NCBI RefSeq assembly: GCF_018135625.1
Contig: NZ_CP073078.1
Span: 3,876,501 to 3,940,500 of the forward strand
Reading direction: 5' to 3'
Length of the DNA: 64,000 nt
Origin: Phenylobacterium montanum
GTDB taxonomy: Bacteria; Pseudomonadota; Alphaproteobacteria; Caulobacterales; Caulobacteraceae
The position numbers were made by a program, and so were the translations under genes. Below are positions 27,286 to 34,476 of the stretch, in pieces; the first letter of the stretch is position 1; each line of letters opens with the position of its first letter. The notes under the pieces are model-generated. The model saw only the letters and a program-made list of their open reading frames with translations, was not told the DNA's origin and did not search any database.

Positions 27286-27942
27286 ATGTATTTTCACGAC
27301 CGAACCGACGCGGGGCGGCGCCTGGCGAAAGCCCTTTTGAAGTATCAGGGGCAGGATGTGGTCGTGCTCGCCCTGCCGCGAGGCGGCGTTCCGGTCGCAG
27401 CGGAGGTCGCACGCGCGCTCGGGGCTCCGCTGGATCTCGTCCTGGTCCGCAAGATCGGCGCCCCATTCGACGAGGAACTGGCGATTGGCGCGGTCGCGGA
27501 AGGCGCGCCGCCGATCATGGCGCGCAACGAGGCGGTCATCGCCGCATGCCGCATCGGCGAACAGGAATTCCAGCAGCGGCTCGAGCGACAGCTGGCCGAG
27601 ATGGCGCGCCGCCGCCGCATCTATCTCAGCGGCCGCCCGGCCATCGATCTCAGTGGGCGCATCGCCATCCTGGTGGACGACGGCGTCGCCACCGGGGCCA
27701 CCACGCGCGCCGCGCTGCGGGCCACACGTCAGCGGCGACCCGGCAAGCTCGTGCTGGCGGTTCCGGTCGGGGAGGCGGACGTGATGGCCGCTCTCGCCGA
27801 GGAAGCCGACGAGGTGGTCTGCCTTCAGGACCATCTCGTGGGAGGCGGTGTCGGCCCCTGCTACGACGTGTTCGGCCAGGTCAGCGACGCGGAGGTGAAT
27901 GAGCTCCTGGAACGGCTGGCGCCGCCGGACGGCGCCCCTTGA
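27286..27942 (+). CDS. Phosphoribosyltransferase family protein
   Basis: 218 residues. Type I PRTase fold: LALPRGGVPVAAEVARALG (~30-50), VRKIGAPFDEELAIGAVAEG (~58-78), and the PRPP loop AILVDDGVATGATTRAA (~125-141) with two adjacent Asp. An Arg-rich insertion follows (LERQLAEMARRRRIYL). The same architecture occurs in the DosR-regulated Mycobacterium tuberculosis Rv0571c-type proteins; the acceptor base is unknown for the family. It directly follows the BON gene and ends inside the next FNR-type box. Confidence 0.85.
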   Translation: MYFHDRTDAGRRLAKALLKYQGQDVVVLALPRGGVPVAAEVARALGAPLDLVLVRKIGAPFDEELAIGAVAEGAPPIMARNEAVIAACRIGEQEFQQRLERQLAEMARRRRIYLSGRPAIDLSGRIAILVDDGVATGATTRAALRATRQRRPGKLVLAVPVGEADVMAALAEEADEVVCLQDHLVGGGVGPCYDVFGQVSDAEVNELLERLAPPDGAP

Positions 27943-27952
27943 TCTGTAGCAA
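27939..27952. promoter_or_regulatory. Degenerate FNR/FixK-type box upstream of PEP synthase
   Basis: TTGATCTGTAGCAA matches TTGAT-N4-ATCAA at 9 of 10 positions (G for T in the right arm). It includes the TGA stop of the phosphoribosyltransferase. Class II geometry would start transcription near 27987, 14 bases before ATG 28001. Confidence 0.4.
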
Positions 27953-28000
27953 TGCGGCTGGCTTCGGGCGCCGCAGGGTAGCAGGCAGGAGGCGCCAGCC

Positions 28001-30403
28001 ATGCCCTACATCCGCGAATTCTCCTCGCTCCGCCTGACCGACACCCCGCTTGTCGGCGGCAAGACCGCGGCCATCGGGGAACTGGGGCTGCTCGCCGCCG
28101 ACGGGGTCGAAACCCCTGCCGGCTTCGCCGTCACGGCCGAGGCCTATCGCGATTGCCTGGAGCGGGCCGGCGCCCTGCCGAAGCTGCATGCCCTGTTCGA
28201 CGACCTCGACCTCCGCGACCTGGCCGAGCTGGGCCGGCGCGCCGAGCGTGCGCGGGCCATCGTCTACGAAGCGGCGGCCGACGAGCGACTGTGTGCGGAA
28301 ATCCGCGACGCGTGGCGGGGGATGAAGACGCGCTGCGGGCCTGGGCTGGCGGTCGCGGTGCGAAGCTCCGCCACCGCCGAGGACCTGCCCACGGCGAGCT
28401 TCGCCGGCCAGCATGACAGCTTCCTCCACATCACCGGCGAAGCCGCGCTGATCGAGGCCTGCCGCCGCTGCTTCGCCTCCATCTTCAACGACCGAGCGAT
28501 CGTCTATCGCGCAGACAACGGCTTCGACCACTTCAAGGTCGCGCTTTCGGTGGCGGTGATGAAGATGGTCCGGGCCGATCTGGCCTCGAGCGGGGTCGCC
28601 TTCACCCTGGACACCGAGTCGGGCTTTCCCGATGTCGTGTTCCTCACCGGCGCCTATGGGCTGGGCGAGCCCATCGTTCAGGGCCGGGTGGATCCCGACG
28701 AATTCCATGTGCACAAGCCTACCCTGAGACAGGGCTACCGCGCTGTCCTGCGGCGCAAGCTGGGCGAAAAAGCGATCAAGCTCGCGCTCGTCCGGCGCGG
28801 CCTGAACGCCAGGACGATCGAGCGATCCGTCTCTCCAAGGGACCGCCGGCGCTTTTGCCTGGCCGACGAGGAGGTCCTGCGGCTGGCCCAGATGGCGATG
28901 CGGATCGAGGACCACTTCTCGCGCCTCGCCGGCGAGCCTCGAGCCATGGACATCGAGTGGGCGAAGGACGGCCTCGATGGCCGGCTCTATATCCTCCAGG
29001 CCCGTCCTGAAACGGCGGCGGCCCGCCGGCCCGCCGACGAGATCCAGACCTGGCGCCTGACGGGGCGTGGCGAGCCGCTGGTCCAGGGGCGCGCGGTCGG
29101 CGCGGCGATCGCCGCCGGGCGCGTGCGCGTGGTCGGCTCCGCAAAAGACCTGGCCGATTTTCAGAAGGGCGAGGTTCTCGTCGCGACCACCACAAGCCCG
29201 GACTGGGAAGCGGTCATGAAGCAGGCCGCCGCGATCGTGACCGATCGGGGCGGGCGAACCTGTCACGCCGCCATCCTGGCGCGCGAGCTCGGCATACCGG
29301 CCGTGGTCGGGACCGGCGAGGCGACGGCGAGGCTCTCATCGGGGCAGGCGGTGACCGTATCGTGCGCCGATGGTGAAAGCGGGCGGGTCTATGCCGGCGA
29401 ACTGCCGTTCGTGGTCGAGAAGACCAAGGTGGCGACCCTCGAACCGACCCGCACCCAGGTGATGCTGAACCTGGCCCATCCCGACCAGGCGTTCCAGCAC
29501 AGCCGCCTTCCCGTCGCCGGGGTCGGGCTGGCGCGGATGGAATTCATCATCGGCTCCGCCGGCATCCATCCCATGGCCTTGGCTCATCCGGAGCACGTTG
29601 GGTCGGCCGCCGCCCGCAGGAAGATCGCGCAGCTCGCGGCCGGCTTCGCCTCGCCCGGCGACTATTTCGTCGAGCGGGTCTCGGAAGGGGTGGGGACCAT
29701 CGCGGCGGCCTTCTATCCGCGGCCGGTGATCGTGCGGTTGTCCGACTTCAAGACCAACGAGTACGCCGCGCTCCTGGGGGGGCGCGACTTCGAGCCGGCC
29801 GAGGCCAATCCGATGCTCGGCTTTCGCGGCGCCGCCCGCTACGCCCATCCGGCCTACGCCGACGGCTTCGGCCTGGAGTGCCGCGCGCTGCTCCGCGTCC
29901 GCGAGGTCATGGGGCTGAAGAACCTCGCTATCATGGTTCCCTTCTGCCGAACCGTGAAGGAGGCTGAGAAGGTTCTGCAAAGCCTGGCCGCCAACGGCCT
30001 CGTCCAGGGTCATGACGGCCTTGAGATCTATGTGATGTGCGAGATCCCCAACAACGTCATTCAGATCGACGCGTTCGCCGCGCTGTTCGACGGGATCTCG
30101 ATCGGCTCGAACGACCTGACCCAGCTGGTTCTGGGCGTCGATCGGGATTCCGAAACTGTGGCGTTCGAATTCGACGAGCGGGACCCGGGCGTGCTGGAGT
30201 TCCTGCGGCAGGCGGTGGTCGGCGCGCGCTGCAATCACCGCCACGTCGGGATCTGCGGCGAGGCGCCCGCGAACGATCCCGAGATCGCGCGCTTCCTGAT
30301 CGAGCAGGGCGTCACCTCCATCAGCGTCAACCCCGCCAGCGCCCTGTCGATGATGCGGCTGGCGGCTTCGGTCGAGCGGGAGGCGGTGGGCGCGCCGACT
30401 TGA
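28001..30403 (+). CDS. ppsA: Phosphoenolpyruvate synthase
   Basis: 800 residues, normal PpsA length. ATP-grasp domain (~1-345; VGGKTAAIGEL, VAVRSSATAEDLPTASFAGQ, and DIEWAKDG near 320), swivelling phosphohistidine domain with His ~422 in GGRTCHAAILARELGIPAVVG, and a PEP/pyruvate TIM barrel (~475-800) ending in GICGEAPANDPE with the catalytic Cys ~751. It converts pyruvate and ATP to PEP, AMP and Pi, allowing gluconeogenesis or rebalancing of PEP/pyruvate in stress. SD GGAGG precedes ATG 28001. It has its own FNR-type box and converges with the PAS gene. Confidence 0.93.
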   Translation: MPYIREFSSLRLTDTPLVGGKTAAIGELGLLAADGVETPAGFAVTAEAYRDCLERAGALPKLHALFDDLDLRDLAELGRRAERARAIVYEAAADERLCAEIRDAWRGMKTRCGPGLAVAVRSSATAEDLPTASFAGQHDSFLHITGEAALIEACRRCFASIFNDRAIVYRADNGFDHFKVALSVAVMKMVRADLASSGVAFTLDTESGFPDVVFLTGAYGLGEPIVQGRVDPDEFHVHKPTLRQGYRAVLRRKLGEKAIKLALVRRGLNARTIERSVSPRDRRRFCLADEEVLRLAQMAMRIEDHFSRLAGEPRAMDIEWAKDGLDGRLYILQARPETAAARRPADEIQTWRLTGRGEPLVQGRAVGAAIAAGRVRVVGSAKDLADFQKGEVLVATTTSPDWEAVMKQAAAIVTDRGGRTCHAAILARELGIPAVVGTGEATARLSSGQAVTVSCADGESGRVYAGELPFVVEKTKVATLEPTRTQVMLNLAHPDQAFQHSRLPVAGVGLARMEFIIGSAGIHPMALAHPEHVGSAAARRKIAQLAAGFASPGDYFVERVSEGVGTIAAAFYPRPVIVRLSDFKTNEYAALLGGRDFEPAEANPMLGFRGAARYAHPAYADGFGLECRALLRVREVMGLKNLAIMVPFCRTVKEAEKVLQSLAANGLVQGHDGLEIYVMCEIPNNVIQIDAFAALFDGISIGSNDLTQLVLGVDRDSETVAFEFDERDPGVLEFLRQAVVGARCNHRHVGICGEAPANDPEIARFLIEQGVTSISVNPASALSMMRLAASVEREAVGAPT

Positions 30404-30479
30404 GACAAGGCCGACATCGGTTGTCCGGACGATAGGCCGGCGCCCTCACGAAGGGTTCGGCCAGCCCTGATGACAGCAC

Positions 30480-30908
30480 TCAGCCGAAATCGACGGCGCC
30501 GAGCAGCATGCTGATCCGCCCTTCGCCCCACAGGGGGAGAAGCAGCCGCGAATAGGCTTGGCCGGACGCGGCCTCGCGCCGATATCCGGTCGGCGTCCCG
30601 GCCTCGACCGTCGCGCTGCATTGCGCGCGGAGGTATTCGAACGGCCGATCGAGCGTGGTCTCGTCCAGGAACAGCCCCGCCAGGCCGTCCCCAGCCAGTT
30701 CGGCCCCCACCGTGCTGAACCGGAACCGTTCCGGCCGCTCGAACACATCGACCAGAAGCAGCTGCGGCGCCAGATCGGGCAGGTCGGTCAGCCTGGCGTC
30801 GTCCGAGAATGGCATGGACGCATTGCCCCGCAGCAGGCCTCGCCAATAGGCGTCGACCCGGGCCAGGGCCGGAGAGAGCTGGGACGGGACGGGAAACGGG
30901 TGCTTCAT
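30480..30908 (-). CDS. PAS-domain protein (PAS_5-like), single domain
   Basis: 142 residues from ATG 30908 (GGAG upstream). The whole protein fits the alphaproteobacterial PAS_5 type: YWRGLLRGNASMPFSDDARL, LLLVDVFERPERFRFSTVGAEL and a C-terminal RLLLPLWGEGRISMLLGAVDF. No output domain is present; such proteins often act as small sensory or adaptor proteins, with partner unknown. It is divergent from pfkB, and the FNR-type box at 30980-30993 lies in the shared region, about 37 bases upstream of where its own class II start would be. Confidence 0.75.
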   Translation of the reverse strand: MKHPFPVPSQLSPALARVDAYWRGLLRGNASMPFSDDARLTDLPDLAPQLLLVDVFERPERFRFSTVGAELAGDGLAGLFLDETTLDRPFEYLRAQCSATVEAGTPTGYRREAASGQAYSRLLLPLWGEGRISMLLGAVDFG

Positions 30909-30979
30909 CGGTCTGGCTCCGGACGCCTCCAGAAAGAGAGGCCGAGACGAAGCGTTACACCGCTCCCGCATGGGCCGAA

Positions 30980-30993
30980 TTGACCCTTCTCAA
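30980..30993. promoter_or_regulatory. FNR/FixK-type box between PAS gene and pfkB
   Basis: TTGACCCTTCTCAA matches TTGA-N6-TCAA exactly but the flanking positions differ from TTGAT/ATCAA. Class II geometry for pfkB gives a start near 31028, 10 bases before ATG 31038; for the divergent PAS gene it gives ~30945 and a 37-base leader. It does not overlap any gene. Confidence 0.5.
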
Positions 30994-31037
30994 GGAACCT
31001 CTCGCGGAGCGCATCAAGCTCGCCGTTGGAGGCCGTC

Positions 31038-31997
31038 ATGACATCAATCGCCACCCTGACGATGAACCCGGCCGTCGACGTCTCGGCCGAAGTCGAGCTC
31101 ATCGAGCCGGTTCGGAAGTTGCGATGCCAACATGAGCACCGCGATCCGGGCGGAGGCGGCGTCAATGTAGCGAGGGTCGTCCATCGCCTCGGCGGCAAGG
31201 TGGTCGCCGTCTACCCGGCAGGCGGACCCGCGGGAGATGTCTTGAAACGCCTAGTCGAGGGCGATGGCGTGGAGAGCCGCGTGATCACGATCGCCGGCGA
31301 CACGCGCGAGGATTTCAACGTCACTGAACGAGCCAGCGGCCAGCAATACCGCTTCGTTCTGCCTGGCCCCAGCCTCTCCGGCTGGGAATGCAGGAGCTGC
31401 CTCGAGGCGTTTGCGGTTCTGGCGGACGAAGCCGGCCTGATTTGCGCCAGCGGCAGCCTGCCGCCGGGGGCGCCGACCGACTTTTATGCGCAGGTGGCGC
31501 GGATGGCCGCTGAGCGCGGCGCCAGGCTGGCCCTGGACACGTCCGGCCACGCCTTGAAGGCGGCGCTGGGCCCCGGCGTGTTCCTGATCAAGCCGAGCAT
31601 CGGAGAGCTGCGCGACCTGGTCGACGCTCCCTTGGAGGACCTGGACGCCATGATCGGCGCCTGCCAAGGCCTGGTCGACAGGGGCGCGGCGCGGATCGTC
31701 GCCCTGACCCTGGGCGCGGAGGGGGCCCTGCTGGTCACGGCCGGGCAGGTGCTGCGCGCCCCACCGCTGCCGGTGAAGCCGGTCAGCACGGTCGGCGCCG
31801 GCGACAGCTTCCTCGGCGCCATGATCTTCGCCCTGTCTTTGGGCCATGATCTCGAAGAGGCCTTTCGCCATGGCGTCGCCGGCGGTTCGGCGGCGCTGCT
31901 GGCCGAGGGCTCCGACCTGTGCCGCCGCGAGGATGTGCTCGGCTTTCTGCCTGACGTGGCGATCGGCGCCGTTCGCCCGACGGCCGCAGCGCCTTGA
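31038..31997 (+). CDS. pfkB: PfkB-family sugar kinase (6-phosphofructokinase II-like)
   Basis: 319 residues from ATG 31038 with GGAGG 5 bases upstream. Ribokinase-like fold: TLTMNPAVDVSAEVE at the N-terminus, DPGGGGVNVARVVHRLGG (~37-54), LIKPSIGELRDLV, and the catalytic STVGAGDSFLGAM (Asp ~256). The N-terminal pattern is the Pfk-2/1-phosphofructokinase type, so the substrate is probably fructose 6-phosphate or tagatose 6-phosphate. PfkB is also a member of the mycobacterial DosR hypoxia regulon (Rv2029c). It ends in the polX upstream box. Confidence 0.9.
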   Translation: MTSIATLTMNPAVDVSAEVELIEPVRKLRCQHEHRDPGGGGVNVARVVHRLGGKVVAVYPAGGPAGDVLKRLVEGDGVESRVITIAGDTREDFNVTERASGQQYRFVLPGPSLSGWECRSCLEAFAVLADEAGLICASGSLPPGAPTDFYAQVARMAAERGARLALDTSGHALKAALGPGVFLIKPSIGELRDLVDAPLEDLDAMIGACQGLVDRGAARIVALTLGAEGALLVTAGQVLRAPPLPVKPVSTVGAGDSFLGAMIFALSLGHDLEEAFRHGVAGGSAALLAEGSDLCRREDVLGFLPDVAIGAVRPTAAAP

Positions 31998-32007
31998 CCC
32001 GCCTCAA
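31994..32007. promoter_or_regulatory. FNR/FixK-type box upstream of polX
   Basis: TTGACCCGCCTCAA matches TTGA-N6-TCAA exactly. It contains the TGA stop of pfkB. Class II geometry gives a transcript start near 32042, 18 bases before ATG 32060. A CTCAAGGCGGGG context follows. Confidence 0.45.
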
Positions 32008-32059
32008 GGCGGGGTCGGCGAACCTCGTCCAACAAGGTCGCCTATCGCGGGGCTCGCAG

Positions 32060-33778
32060 ATGGCCGTCCACAACGCCGACATCGTCGCGCTGTTCGAGCG
32101 CCTGGCCGACCTTCTGGAGATCGAGGAGGCCAACCCGTTCCGCGTGCGGGCCTACCGAAGGGCGGCGATGACCTTGCAGGACCTTCCGGAAAGCGCGGCC
32201 CAGATGGTGGCTCAGGGCCGCGACCTCACCGAGCTTCCCGGCATCGGAGATGATCTAGCCGCCAAGATCAAGGAGGTGGTCGAGACAGGGCGGCTGCGGT
32301 TGCTGGGCGAGGTCGAGGCGCGCACGCCCTCGACTCTCGCCGCTCTCACCTCTGTCCCCGGGCTTGGCCCCAAGCGGGTGCATCAGCTGTACGAGCAGCT
32401 CGGGATCTCGACCCTGAAGCAGCTGGAGGCCGCGGCGCGGGCTGGCAGGCTTCGCGGCTTGCCGCGTTTTGGCGCGGCGCTCGAGGCCAAGGTCATCGAG
32501 GCGGCCGGCCGCCAGGCCACCAGGGAGCGCCGCCTGCGCATTTCGACGGCCGAGGATTTCGCCCGCGGCCTGGAAACCTGGATGAAGGCCGCGCCCGGCG
32601 TGGGACAGGTCGTGGTCTGCGGCAGCTATCGGCGGCGGCGCGAAACCGTCGGCGATCTGGACATCCTGGCGACCGCCGAGGCGGCCGCGCCGCTCATCGC
32701 TCACTTCACGCGCTATGACGAGGTGGCGCAGGTCGTCTCGCAAGGCCCGGTGCGTAGCGCCGTGCGGCTGAAGTCGGGGCTGCAGGTCGATCTGAGGGTC
32801 GTGCCCGACGAGAGCTACGGGGCGGCGCTCGTCTATTTCACCGGGTCGAAGGCGCACAACATCGCCCTTCGTCGCCGGGGCCAGGAGCGGGGGTTGAAGG
32901 TCAACGAATACGGGGTGTTCCAGGGCGACAGGCGCCTCGCCGGGGCCCGGGAGGAAGACGTCTACCGGGCGCTGGGGCTGGATTATGTCGACCCGGTCCT
33001 GCGCGAGGACCGCGGGGAGATCGAGGCGGCGGCGAACGGCGATCTGCCCAGGCTTCTCACCGCCCGTGATATCCGGGGGGACCTGCACGCCCACACCAGG
33101 GCGTCTGACGGCAAGAGCAGCCTTGCCGAAATGGCCGCGGCCGCCGCGGCCCTGGCATACGAGTATGTGGCGATCACCGACCACAGCCGGCACGCGACGA
33201 TCGCCCATGGCCTGGACCCCGCCCGGCTGGCGGCCCAGATCGACGAGATCGACCGCCTGAACGAGACGCTTCAAGGCATTCGGGTCCTGAAGTCCTCGGA
33301 GGTCGACATCCTGGCGGATGGTCGGCTCGACCTGCCCGATGCCCTTCTGGACCGGCTCGATCTGGTGGTCTGCGCGGTCCACTACCAGTTCGGGCTGGAT
33401 CGCAGGGCCCAGACCGAGCGGATCGTCCGGGCCATGGACAATCGGCGCTGCAACATCATCGCCCATCCGTCAGGGCGGCTGATCGAAGAGCGCCCGGGCT
33501 ATGAGGTGGATCTGGAGCAACTGATCGAAGCGGCCGCTGAACGAGGCTGCTTCCTGGAATTGAACGCCCACCCGAGCCGCCTGGATCTCGACGACGTCAA
33601 CTGCCGCTTCGCCAAGGCGCACGGGGTGAAGATCGCCCTCGGGACCGACGCCCATTCGACCATCGGCCTTGGAGCCATGCGCTACGGCGTCGACCAGGCC
33701 CGCCGCGGCTGGCTGGAGCCGGGCGACGTGCTGAACACCCGCCCTTGGCCTGAGCTGAAGAGGCTTCTGGCGCGCTAG
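32060..33778 (+). CDS. polX: Family X DNA polymerase with PHP domain
   Basis: 572 residues. Order: helix-hairpin-helix region (~1-150; LPGIGDDLAAKIKEVVE, SVPGLGPKRVHQLYE), polymerase X palm (~165-330; CGSYRRRRETVGDLDILAT supplies the two catalytic Asp, and LQVDLRVV the third), and a C-terminal PHP domain (~335-570; DLHAHTRASDGKSS, ITDHSRHATIAHG, NIIAHPSG, and LGTDAHS near the end) that in B. subtilis PolX is a 3'-5' exonuclease. A repair polymerase for gap filling, useful in non-growing cells. ATG 32060 is used because 66 bases of upstream frame have no domain. Confidence 0.94.
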   Translation: MAVHNADIVALFERLADLLEIEEANPFRVRAYRRAAMTLQDLPESAAQMVAQGRDLTELPGIGDDLAAKIKEVVETGRLRLLGEVEARTPSTLAALTSVPGLGPKRVHQLYEQLGISTLKQLEAAARAGRLRGLPRFGAALEAKVIEAAGRQATRERRLRISTAEDFARGLETWMKAAPGVGQVVVCGSYRRRRETVGDLDILATAEAAAPLIAHFTRYDEVAQVVSQGPVRSAVRLKSGLQVDLRVVPDESYGAALVYFTGSKAHNIALRRRGQERGLKVNEYGVFQGDRRLAGAREEDVYRALGLDYVDPVLREDRGEIEAAANGDLPRLLTARDIRGDLHAHTRASDGKSSLAEMAAAAAALAYEYVAITDHSRHATIAHGLDPARLAAQIDEIDRLNETLQGIRVLKSSEVDILADGRLDLPDALLDRLDLVVCAVHYQFGLDRRAQTERIVRAMDNRRCNIIAHPSGRLIEERPGYEVDLEQLIEAAAERGCFLELNAHPSRLDLDDVNCRFAKAHGVKIALGTDAHSTIGLGAMRYGVDQARRGWLEPGDVLNTRPWPELKRLLAR

Positions 33779-34187
33779 CTGCGAAGGCCGCTCCCCCTAG
33801 CGCGTCCGTACGGCTCCGCTGATGCGGATCAAGGCGGAACGACCGAACGCCGTCTTCAATGCCTCTGTCACCGTCGGGAGGCAGGCTGGCGAAGCGAAGC
33901 GGTGAAACGGCCATCAGGCCGCGAATCCGCCGAGGGCGACGAACCAGTTCGCCTGTAAACCGCAGTGGTCGGGCCCATGCGTTCCAGTCCCGAGCGCCCC
34001 ATGAGGAGACTCAAGGGTGGAAGGGCTGGGCGCTTGGGCTTGCTTTCGTTCCGCGCCTCGCGACGGGATGAGTTGTATCAAGGCGCGAGTACTCGGCGTA
34101 TGGTCGATAAATCTCAACGCGCGTCTTAACGCAGCGGAGCAATACGGTCGATTCCAGGCCGGCCCAGCGGAAAAACGAGTGACCGGC
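33779..34187. other. 409-base strip without a convincing gene
   Basis: Between polX and the small gene at 34188. Reading frames here are Arg/Pro-rich and lack SD sites or known domains. It contains one FNR-like box near its left end (33819-33832) and a more AT-rich patch at ~34100-34135 that could be a promoter for the small gene. A small RNA cannot be excluded. Confidence 0.45.
33819..33832. promoter_or_regulatory. FNR/FixK-like box, one mismatch
   Basis: CTGATGCGGATCAA matches TTGAT-N4-ATCAA at 9 of 10 positions. The nearest downstream start (34188) is ~360 bases away, so it would need a long leader or an unrecognised transcript near 33867. Confidence 0.3.
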
Positions 34188-34433
34188 ATGATTACATTCC
34201 GAGTCGTCAAGGAAGAGCACGGATGGTCGGTCAGGACAGGCGAGCAGATGTGCACGCCGTTCTGGGCCAAGGAATCCGCCGTGCGCGAGGCCAAGCGGAT
34301 GGCCGACGCCATTCGCAGCCACGGGACCTGCGCCGAAGTGCTGGTGGAGGGCCTCGCGCCCGGTGACCAGCCCAGGCTGATCAGAGGCGCCAGCGTCGCG
34401 CGGCTTGCCGCCATCCTGAACAACCAAAGGTGA
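34188..34433 (+). CDS. Small conserved-type protein, DUF2188-like
   Basis: 81 residues from ATG 34188 (MITFRVVKEEHGWSVRTGEQ). The short beta-rich opening with HGWSV and a following basic helix (KESAVREAKRMADAIRSHG) resembles small DUF2188-type proteins that are often found beside stress genes; no function is known. A longer in-frame extension to 34017 is low-complexity and rejected. It lies 43 bases before the glucan synthase and may share its transcript. Confidence 0.65.
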   Translation: MITFRVVKEEHGWSVRTGEQMCTPFWAKESAVREAKRMADAIRSHGTCAEVLVEGLAPGDQPRLIRGASVARLAAILNNQR

Positions 34434-34476
34434 AAGCCGTCGGGGCTGGCGAGTTGTAGGCTGTCGGCGGACGTGA

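Noticed and set aside
33859-34071. 70-codon plus-strand frame between polX and the DUF2188-like gene
   Set aside because: Arg/Pro-rich, no SD, no similarity to known domains, and it starts upstream of where the nearby FNR-like box would place a transcript start.
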